From a virus: 21,948 bases of DNA. Of the stretch, positions 19,401 through 21,948 are shown in pieces (positions within the stretch are counted from its first letter, which is position 1; each line of letters opens with the position of its first letter). The notes beneath the pieces were generated by a model, which was given only the letters and a program-made list of their open reading frames with translations, searched no databases and was not told where the DNA came from. The stretch lies in IMG/VR virus record IMGVR_UViG_3300032006_001108, positions 1 to 21,948 of that record; one strand, written 5' to 3'. Both the position numbers and the translations under genes were made by a program.

Positions 19401-21948
19401 AAACACATGCTGATGCTATTACTGGAGCAAATCCAATAACATTCCAGTCTGGACAAACATTATCATTTAATGTATTTGCTAACAAGCGTAGAAGTCCATT
19501 CCAGTTTGAACCTGGATTCACTGATAATGTAACTACAACTGGTAAGTGGTATGTTCAGACTAAGGATGAGCATACAAGCAGCGATAATATATTCTGGAGA
19601 ATTCATCAGAATGATTATGCTGATAGACCTAAGACCACTGACATGTGGTATGAGCGTCTTAAGGATGTTCGTGAGGCAGATGAAAGAACATACAAGTTAC
19701 GTTATGTTATTCCTAAGTATCTTGAGAACGCAAGAGATCCTATCAATGGATTTGTTATCAAGACAAGAACTGACGATACTCGTAAGATAATTCCACAGAA
19801 GATCTTATTGAAACCTGTAAGTGGTAACCAATTTGGTGCTAGGTTCGAGAACCCAAGACAAGCAGGTGAATATATTGGATACACTGATACAGACTTTACA
19901 TCCAATAACTTAAACAAAGATCTTGCATATGATCCATATAGAAAGGATCTAACTGGTGCTGGTATTGATTACCGTGCATTTATTCGTACAACCAGTGGTA
20001 TTCAGGCCACAATTCAGGGTGCTCGTTATGTAGCAGATCAATTAGATAATTCTATCAATTATCTTGAACTAACTGTTTATGACCATGCAGTTGACATTGT
20101 TAACTATCCTGGATTAAGAAACGATAAGTTTACAACAGTTAAGATCACTGCTCCTCAAGGTGGAGACTTTATAACCAGTAAGACACAGAGTATTACTGCT
20201 AACCAAATTGAATGGACTGGTAATTCATCTGGACTTGGTAATATACATGGCTACTACTCAGTTGGAAGTGACCATTACCTAATTCTGAAAAATTTACGCG
20301 GCGGAAAATTAGAGTTCTCAGAATTCACTCAAACTAGATTCACTCAAGGATCTGTATTCGCTGATATGGTAGAGGATCAGGACTTTGGTAAGTCATTACC
20401 ACTTAAGACCTTGATCGCTAAGGGATATCCTGAGTATTACTATAAGCAAGATGGTGCAAATGTTTACACTATTACTCCTGGTGATACTGTAACTGACAGT
20501 GCTGGTGTTCAATACTATGTTGAGTCTGTTACTGATGCTGGTATCATTGATGATACATTCTACATCTTTGGTTATGAGACATTACAGAAACGTATCGCAG
20601 GTCAGCAAGATGGTGTTTACTATCTAACTTGCTTACGTGGTAACATGTCACCATTCCCAACTGGTGCTGGTGCTGGTGGAAACTTCCAGAGATTCAAGTT
20701 CTCTCAGCCAGTTAGCAAACTATATCCTCTAAACTACAGAAACGATCCTCTCTGGTTTAAGAACTCAGGTACAACAAACGAAGAGAAAAATCTATATGCT
20801 AATTTAATTGATCCACCTCAAGCGTTCTCTGCTGCTGATAACTATACTCATGGTTTAGTTACAGTTAACGACTATAAGAACTCTGTAACAAGAGAAGGTG
20901 TTGAGGATCTAATTAAACAACCTGCTTTCATTGAGAACACATATACTGGTTCTAATAAGATTCAGGCACAACTTGGTAATGCAACCTCTGGATCAGAAGA
21001 TAGATTAATTCCTATCGCTGGTAACAGTACAGTTCTATCAGATCAAAGATACTACGTTGAATTACGAAGACCATCTATCGCAAGAGCAGGTAACCACACG
21101 TTTGAATACCTTGGTTTTGGTCCAGGTAACTACTCAACTGGTCTACCAGCTAGACAGGAAGTAGTTCTAACACCAGAAGAAGACTTCTATGCTCAGTCTA
21201 AGAAGCAAGATGGTGGTATTGTATTCTACACTGGTATTAACTCACAAGGTGACTTGTACATTGGTAATAGAAGAATCAATGCTATCACAGGTGAAGAAAC
21301 ATTTATAGATGCTGCTACATTACAAGATGATGGAGATAAGGATGATGTAATTGGAAGTCTAGTTACTACCTTTGACACCCCTGTAACATTCAACCAGAAT
21401 ATTACAGTCGTTGGTGGAGAAGGAACACTACCTAATACATTTGAATCTCCTCTAATTGTATCTGTACAGGATAATGATCTAACACAGGAACGTCATGCTG
21501 TTATTGTTCGTTCTAATGTATCATCTGTTGATCCTGTAACACAACTAGAACAAGATGAGTCATTAAGTAGAACTGCATTCACTCCACCAACTAAGGGTGA
21601 TATTCAGATCAGTAAGAACCGTGTTAATGCTGCTATCTTTGGATTTAATGCCAGAGGTAATGGTCAAGAGTACATGTTCCAGACACATACTGGTGGTACT
21701 GGTTCTCTTCCATCTAATATGACACCAAACAATAGTGATTTGGTTGGCAACCCTGGTGGAACTAGACTTGCTAGTGAACAATACACCATGTATGGTAATG
21801 TTTTACCAAGACCAGGTGATGTTTTACTCAAAGGTAAGGAAGTAGGAAGAACTGGTTCACTTGGATGGATATATGCAAACTACTATGAACCAATTGCTGA
21901 TACAAGTATATTCACTATTGAGTTTATTAATTCTGGAAGTCTAGTTAA
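7391..21948 (+). CDS. Giant modular virion structural protein, VrlC-like (3' truncated, at least 4852 codons)
   Basis: One frame runs from ATG 7391 to the right edge with no stop; the upstream in-frame TGA at 7370-7372 and the late promoter at 7347 fix this start. Residues 1 to about 640 are non-repetitive and begin MPLTRLDNLITSKTGKYLYV; they include GIWANGLKATGFKSVVIAQY, VRASEDAFIQCVSIFAVGY and MESGGDMSITNSNSNFG, which read like beta-helix turns. Residues about 640-3780 are built from five shuffled repeat families annotated separately. From about 3780 onward the protein is non-repetitive, Tyr- and Asn-rich, and includes GDIQISKNRVNAAIFGFNAR. No enzyme motif, signal peptide or membrane segment was seen. 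Composition is dominated by Thr, Ser, Gly, Ala, Val and Asn. The best guess is a very long tail or surface fibre, as annotated loosely as VrlC-like in cyanomyoviruses; that label is from memory. Confidence 0.85.
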   Translation, partial: MPLTRLDNLITSKTGKYLYVSPDDFNATDALSNRGNSPVTPFKSIQRAFIEIARYSYLPGFDNDRFDQFTIMLMPGIHYIDNRPGLADTSDIDVFGFDQANNAWTDNSILDLSNPDNIYYKFNNTEGGAIIPRGSSLVGYDLRRTTLRPLYVPDPASLLSPRTALFNVTGGCYFWQFTIKDGQTTSESPLYNASAGTGEVYYDPTDFTKKTAPNYSHHKLTVFEYADSEELGLYYRKIAKGFSAYQPTIDDPGEFDQRVQENRIVGPLSDSRVIESLKFTDSTTDPSIPPSTTEIEVTTKVDHGYFQGQFVGISNTEIDDVLEGIFPITKIDQNDTRKFIYEVPVIATAIGTNIVSGQTISVDTTPALGQNAQTLAEVDSVESASPYVFNCSIRSTWGICGIWANGLKATGFKSVVIAQYTGVSLQQDDRSFIRYDEYSNTWNQASLTDAFATVPYHTKGDSYWKDDWRNFHVRASEDAFIQCVSIFAVGYADHFLMESGGDMSITNSNSNFGNTSLHAIGHKGFSFNQDKGGYITDIIPPQQVVDSATNVEKIQYYTVDIQGTIQNPTNYTKLFLGSEDIIDPLTRPAATITGYRLGAKTNEKLNVKLEKGAVGDEFFNVTLEPTGFVKYIAKGSILNPSGYAINNVYADAANLIESNRRMIQEEVFGYILEKYPDLKNISYVNPGLDPAANRYADARDLIQANRQEIVNSAWQKTVDTYPAHSSAEDKCKRDIGYVVDAISEDLRDGGNANIIEATKTYFDGSGNAIANGVVGEEREAVYAFNRARDLSKQAIANLLTVTDETITIDPANAISASYTPTNAVYDPATGDLVLTVVGHGYTVLDTLKISSDSLTFTCAMDNNVSQKKYPRVSDPAYDKKLAINSVTSDTLTVNIGASPIVNYDVSNAVYNEASGEMVLTVGTHNLDSGSSIKLADNSLSFTCTKDGNSVAQSYPRPGTDPAANTAIAITGVGSSNITATNATYTPSTGALQLTVAGHGITAPTTGTVTAATYTPSSGALVLTISNHGFKNGDQIRIADNSLSFTCTKDGGAQQKTYPRSTDPVSNKWIPISNVTTNTFEVNVGSTTLGDFPHTFQSGTAGGVEKANGAVKLDDGSITFSCAKDNNATNHAYPRSSDPASGQWLPVSNVSTNTFEVNIGVSSDVSAHTFVSAVSNGIKKQDGTITINVGAAASVGDQYAHTFVSATAGAVISGGAYAHTFVSAATNSVTIYADRITSSASRNKDARNLIIANKDYILDGAVAEVAVYHPDYYSPGDTQTNSQSRFGDAFRFIRRNSKEIKDKAIAQITMDHPDFYFPNDAETDDGSRFADAYRLIMQNKDWIVDRGLGNIAVQHPDFYHTGDAATTPSSRFADGYRLILQNKASIINTVWANTLTAYPNHVQYEDKCRRDTGIFIDAIALDVFMGGNRYARKFASSFGNSLSGEETEANYAFNQARDQMQLAASNQLAVQDLTLTSGPADYIAGGANVPNTDPAACADVRNAIATLTTIVTDVISAGNLSGLPAETSYVSELGEVKCRRDLEIFVESLALDLFIKGNEYTYRFAAEYFQNATTPITNGVEGEEAEANAAFAQAKEEMKKAVTNQLFVKDLTIVDKAPGSDYGENDEKRFTPTDASYNPTSGDLVLTIAGHGLTTGDCINIAENGLTFTCGMDGNASQKTYPTSASSNYEKYVQITTITADTITVNIGGAGADQQWTPSNATYDPATGDLVLTIGTHGLAVGEGIVIENDSLTFTCAMDGNSTNKTYPRAGIDEYSGKSATITAVDYTNGTITVNINAAGSNRDFTPTDGTYEPSTGILTLNIGQHGIGVGRSIVLKDNSLTFSCGFGGGGNGSYPRPGTDPYAGKSILITNVGATQHTVTNAAYTAATGALTLTIPTHGFSNGDYVKIADNSLTFTCDKDNNSSTHTYPRTSDAASGRWYAVSNVTANSFDVNVGAAGSFGQFNHTFVSATSNGVDRQDGWITMNVGVGTGSNNEAHTWVSASTDAVEFRPNTTHTFVTASNNAIKHLPQATHTFVRAATDSVIFGANTDNSINTQYNCADVQATIDTLGTIVTDIITAGNLNSLPKEINNGSGGVHESKCFRDIGIFIDAVATDLYTTGNKHTRAFAQQYFSDTTTPILNGFVGEQTQYTTALNAAVTQMRNAVTQSMYDKDLTITADNAPGSPYGQTQQQFTPSTATYDPATGDLVLTMNAHGLSVGNRVNIATGSLTFSCNYQGSVGQQSYPRSSDPVNGAYIEITAADANTITVNVGRAKFTNEVHTFVSASANAVTFAGNTSNQYNDALCSDVQSAIVTLGTIVTDAITNGTLAGMPVENAGTFLTGEAKCRRDMGIFVDAVAQDLWFGGNEFTIAATKEYFDGNTLLGNGVQGEVDPVITAFKRAADLMNRSLNNLYYVKDTTITLDQVGEPAIVSNMHADAHDLIRTNKEFIAREAYERMKVDFPSYTPSAGNTMQDCLDDIYDVLREVTWDVKFGGNSKTYDVAEGFITNEFGGVNYTTVIEDDRRDEIVRVYEYVSSIAIEVLNNLTVSVNGNNPLTQTKDLTIVEDWDLPANLPHCGSVVADVDTLIGILIQSLGTTTGGVGNLSGIVRTAAGYDAVTDHYNHTFVSATSSGITIVSGGSLTATNATYTSQSGDLVITAASHGLSNGDKIIITNNSLTFTCDKDDNFSQHSYPRTTDPVSGKEIEVSGVTTDTFTVNVGAGGVGRVISSTSDPAYDTALPVSAVDATSITLNVGPSPDKSVHTFLSASTGAVVSGGNYPHTFSHAAKGALIAGGAYAHTFVSATTGAVSSGGNYTHTFISAVNNGITANTGTQYTVTGAAYDPASGDISFTSVGHGLSTANTITIADGALTFSCDMDNDVSQHVYPRSTDPASGQSLAITSVTTDTFTVNVGSSPIVQFNVSSATYNPALGDLVLTIGAHSLAVGTSIKIANNSLTFSCEMDGNTANKTYPRVSDPIADEAVTITAVTGTTITVDVGTTQEVKYDISDATYDAGLGRLTLDIGTHDLMITDGVKIANDSLFFSCGMDNNETVKSYPRSTDPIYNTSLEITNVDKTFHTAGAGTAYDPATGVLTIGMANHGFNATTYDTVTNGSYDAAAGQLVLTIPNHTYRNGDRIRIADNSLTFECSAATGTHTFVSGVADAISSGASNFTAQAGTTYNPVSGDMQITLGTHSLTTANTIQIADGGITFTCDADNHATNHSYPRSTDPVSGTNIAITAVTATTITVNVGIANPTGNAKSYPRAADPVSGRWLSVTNVTANTIEVNVLLGTPSTNSSVHTFVSAVANGIEKANDSIKVFTDSLTFTCLKDGNTVQKTYPRASDPIASRAWLPISNVTQNSFDVFVGKGGPNAQFDHTFVSATSNGIWRQTGKVWVNVGTTTNVEHTPTAADYNPTTGELVLTIGSHSLTVGESVKLGTESLIFTCATDNNATKHAYPRAATITHPSTYAFGNCSDVLATVDTLIGIVGDALKAGTLDTLPSLSSGEWDCANVRGTIETLYDIITDSITAGNISGLPTVNKGDFTLNSESSKCFRDIAFITDAVVNDLRLGGNINSVQAGESYFVGNNLDFIDAEKAETIDAYNYVGSVATAAMRNFDVLVFNCSTDQTAIVDVGDTRGIIIGMSVTEYDETGVSPYVNGALQPGATPIYTNIPEGTYVKRIVDNTKIELGVINSRLITGNTVNTLQTSSTTNLFFAFTKGAWADTLPQTDTSITQDTTTAPGSLQCASTAAAIDTLIGVCTTIINSGVGSVTRQEQTVNTALLASRATVFTIDTTGTGSSNAHDFETGTPVRLVPRPRFDTVTQKYVEVDKRLVRLPNGFSTNQIYYVIAPGRVTVPENYNGTTFFNGSDQTKLMLATSKENAAAGIYIYASETDAIDPDVEIDIYQFVLDDKYDLHTYKCELTNAVNAGIETDISNIFDKPSASTTPHRVFFRGIDGGDLPLVATTYVSGNNSAVADLATGRLNGKTEFYARYQNAKVFTIHETHADAITGANPITFQSGQTLSFNVFANKRRSPFQFEPGFTDNVTTTGKWYVQTKDEHTSSDNIFWRIHQNDYADRPKTTDMWYERLKDVREADERTYKLRYVIPKYLENARDPINGFVIKTRTDDTRKIIPQKILLKPVSGNQFGARFENPRQAGEYIGYTDTDFTSNNLNKDLAYDPYRKDLTGAGIDYRAFIRTTSGIQATIQGARYVADQLDNSINYLELTVYDHAVDIVNYPGLRNDKFTTVKITAPQGGDFITSKTQSITANQIEWTGNSSGLGNIHGYYSVGSDHYLILKNLRGGKLEFSEFTQTRFTQGSVFADMVEDQDFGKSLPLKTLIAKGYPEYYYKQDGANVYTITPGDTVTDSAGVQYYVESVTDAGIIDDTFYIFGYETLQKRIAGQQDGVYYLTCLRGNMSPFPTGAGAGGNFQRFKFSQPVSKLYPLNYRNDPLWFKNSGTTNEEKNLYANLIDPPQAFSAADNYTHGLVTVNDYKNSVTREGVEDLIKQPAFIENTYTGSNKIQAQLGNATSGSEDRLIPIAGNSTVLSDQRYYVELRRPSIARAGNHTFEYLGFGPGNYSTGLPARQEVVLTPEEDFYAQSKKQDGGIVFYTGINSQGDLYIGNRRINAITGEETFIDAATLQDDGDKDDVIGSLVTTFDTPVTFNQNITVVGGEGTLPNTFESPLIVSVQDNDLTQERHAVIVRSNVSSVDPVTQLEQDESLSRTAFTPPTKGDIQISKNRVNAAIFGFNARGNGQEYMFQTHTGGTGSLPSNMTPNNSDLVGNPGGTRLASEQYTMYGNVLPRPGDVLLKGKEVGRTGSLGWIYANYYEPIADTSIFTIEFINSGSLV
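9335..9530 (+). repeat. Pair of helical repeats (DARDLIxxNRxxI type)
   Basis: Two copies of a helical motif, YADAANLIESNRRMI (Asp codon at 9341) and YADARDLIQANRQEI (Asp codon at 9479), are 46 residues apart. Each is followed by a loop containing a Tyr-Pro (EKYPDL, DTYPAH). This is the same family as the exact 43-residue array at 11117. Confidence 0.75.
9560..9800 (+). repeat. Helical module B1 (KCKRDIG type)
   Basis: The signature is EDKCKRDIGYVVDAISEDL, then GGN, then YFDG, NGVVGEEREAVYAFNRARDL. It is one of about seven copies in the giant protein; each has one Cys followed by an amphipathic helix, a GGN turn and a second helix pair. Confidence 0.75.
9863..10973 (+). repeat. Beta-module cluster A1 (about 4 copies)
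   Basis: About four copies of an 80-90 residue module. Each runs YxPxTGxLxLTIxxHG, then a strand IADNSLTFTC, a D-G/N-N turn, YPRxxDP, and finally ITxVTxxTxTVNVG. Cores lie near 9945, 10195, 10510 and 10737. Fragments of half modules occur at 10330-10470. Strand pattern suggests an all-beta domain. Confidence 0.8.
10988..11073 (+). repeat. 18-residue HTFVSA repeat, two units
   Basis: HTFVSATAGAVISGGAYA starts at 10988 and the next HTFVSA at 11042, exactly 54 bases later. This is the first tandem cluster of a short repeat that recurs about 17 times singly or in tandem through the giant protein. Confidence 0.8.
11117..11566 (+). repeat. Exact 43-residue (129-base) helical repeat array, four units
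   Basis: Four units whose aligned Asp codons fall at 11120, 11249, 11378 and 11507, each 129 bases apart. Consensus is RFADAYRLIxxNKxxI, a helix, then HPDFYxxGDxxTxxxS. The fourth unit runs into the B2 module. Helical solenoid-like spacing is likely. Confidence 0.85.
11567..12235 (+). repeat. Helical modules B2, C1 and B3
   Basis: B2 reads EDKCRRDTGIFIDAIALDV (near 11600). C1 reads ACADVRNAIATLTTIVTDVI, then AGNLSGLP (near 11872). B3 reads EVKCRRDLEIFVESLALDL (near 11990), followed by NGVEGEEAEANAAF and VKDLTIVDKAPGSDYG. C followed by B at about 40 residues recurs elsewhere. Confidence 0.78.
12275..13370 (+). repeat. Beta-module cluster A2 (about 4 copies)
   Basis: Cores GLTFTCGMDGN (near 12380), SLTFTCAMDGN (near 12640), SLTFSCGFGGG (near 12905) and SLTFTCDKDNN (near 13125), about 75-90 residues apart, each with the HG turn before and a YPR or YP motif after. 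The cluster ends in NHTFVSATSNGVDRQDG. Confidence 0.82.
13379..13537 (+). repeat. 18-residue HTFVSA repeat, three units
   Basis: His codons at 13379, 13433 and 13487 begin HTWVSASTDAVEF, HTFVTASNNAIKH and HTFVRAATDSVIF, exactly 54 bases apart. The first half of each unit is conserved and the linker varies. Confidence 0.82.
13558..13930 (+). repeat. Helical modules C2 and B4
   Basis: C2 reads NCADVQATIDTLGTIVTDII, then AGNLNSLP. B4 reads ESKCFRDIGIFIDAVATDLY, then FAQQYFSD and NGFVGEQ, ending YDKDLTITADNAPGSPYG. This is the same C-then-B order and KDLTI linker as at 11872-12235. Confidence 0.78.
13967..14217 (+). repeat. Single beta module A3
   Basis: One full module: FTPSTATYDPATGDLVLTM, HGLSVGNRVNIATGSLTFSC, YPRSSDP, then ITAADANTITVNVGR. 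Its bases 13988-14019 are identical to 9863-9894, a 32-base exact match between copies about 4.1 kb apart. Confidence 0.82.
14300..15220 (+). repeat. Helical modules C3, B5, one 43-type repeat, B6 and C4
   Basis: C3 is LCSDVQSAIVTLGTIVTDAI. B5 is EAKCRRDMGIFVDAVAQDL, followed by GGNEFTIAATKEYFDG. An isolated DAHDLIRTNKEFI (near 14699) is a 43-type unit. B6 (QDCLDDIYDVLREVTWDV, GGN) is degenerate. C4 (HCGSVVADVDTLIGILIQSL) is near 15113. Confidence 0.7.
15311..15655 (+). repeat. Beta module A4
   Basis: One full module (SLTFTCDKDDN near 15415, YPRTTDPVSG, VTTDTFTVNVG). A second partial closing half follows (SDPAYDTALPVSAVDATSIT), lacking its front strands, as if modules had recombined in the middle. 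Confidence 0.75.
15674..15868 (+). repeat. 18-residue HTFVSA repeat, four units
   Basis: His codons at 15674, 15728, 15782 and 15836 give an exact 54-base period. Units read HTFLSASTGAVVSGGNYP, HTFSHAAKGALIAGGAYA, HTFVSATTGAVSSGGNYT and HTFISAVNNGI. This is the longest run of the short repeat. Confidence 0.88.
15887..17777 (+). repeat. Beta-module cluster A5 (about 7 copies)
   Basis: Cores near 16000, 16255, 16505, 16815, 17010, 17355 and 17710 carry ALTFSC, SLTFSC, SLFFSC, SLTFEC, GITFTC, SLTFTC and SLIFTC. The copy at 16815 is cut short and runs directly into HTFVSG. An extra YPRAADPVSGRW half module lies near 17170. The last copy ends in YPRAATITHPS before helical modules resume. Confidence 0.82.
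17800..18720 (+). repeat. Helical modules C5, C6, B7 and C7
   Basis: C5 is NCSDVLATVDTLIGIVGDAL, C6 is DCANVRGTIETLYDIITDSI then AGNISGLP, and B7 is SSKCFRDIAFITDAVVNDL then GGN. After a non-repetitive insert of about 130 residues, C7 (QCASTAAAIDTLIGVCTTII) begins near 18621. This marks the end of the repetitive part. Confidence 0.72.

Noticed and set aside
8497-21781. Minus-strand frames of 60-117 aa across the giant gene and similar ones in 236-7620
   Set aside because: All are antisense to well-supported genes, with compositions expected from reverse reading of Thr/Ser/Asp-rich coding DNA.

Overview
The window looks like part of the late (structural) region of a marine T4-like cyanophage, a cyanomyovirus infecting Synechococcus or Prochlorococcus. 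The support is a gp5-type baseplate hub protein, a CpeT/CpcT-family bilin-binding protein, a phage-type 2OG-Fe(II) oxygenase, an HNH nuclease beside a tRNA gene, two exact T4-type late promoter boxes (TATAAATA), AT-rich DNA, and genes that all lie on the + strand with almost no spacing. No integrase, CRISPR array or insertion sequence was seen.

Positions 1-4703 hold a baseplate hub block. It contains the C-terminal end of a gp27-like hub protein, an 85-aa acidic, His-rich small protein, and a 945-aa gp5-like protein. The gp5-like protein keeps the OB fold but has no lysozyme domain; in its place are amphipathic and hydrophobic stretches, two Calx-beta domains and a C-terminal repeat region. 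A separate 365-aa beta-rich protein follows, whose C-terminus looks like a needle. The cell-puncturing device of T4 gp5 therefore appears to be divided between two overlapping genes.

Positions 4704-5354 hold a stand-alone transcription unit. It has a hairpin, an exact late promoter, a leader of about 143 nt, a 128-aa exported protein resembling a small outer-membrane beta protein, and a strong intrinsic terminator.

Positions 5355-7286 hold an accessory cluster. A sigma70-type promoter, whose -35 box lies in the terminator hairpin, precedes three tiny genes joined by 1-4 base overlaps (51, 45 and 52 aa; the last has one membrane segment). CpeT, an HNH endonuclease, tRNA-Thr(UGU) and a 2OG-Fe(II) oxygenase follow. 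The HNH stop codon lies inside the tRNA gene.

Positions 7287-21948 hold a short spacer with a second exact late promoter and then one giant open frame. It runs from 7391 to the right edge without a stop, giving at least 4852 codons. It has a non-repetitive N-terminus (about 640 residues) and C-terminus (about 1075 residues so far). Between them are at least five shuffled repeat families: a beta module with about 17 copies, two Cys-containing helical modules with about 7 copies each, a 43-residue helical repeat and an 18-residue HTFVSA repeat. It is most likely a very large virion fibre or tail-associated structural protein of the kind loosely called VrlC-like in cyanomyoviruses. It is the most unusual object in the window. 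All translations and motif calls were read by eye; no database search was possible.
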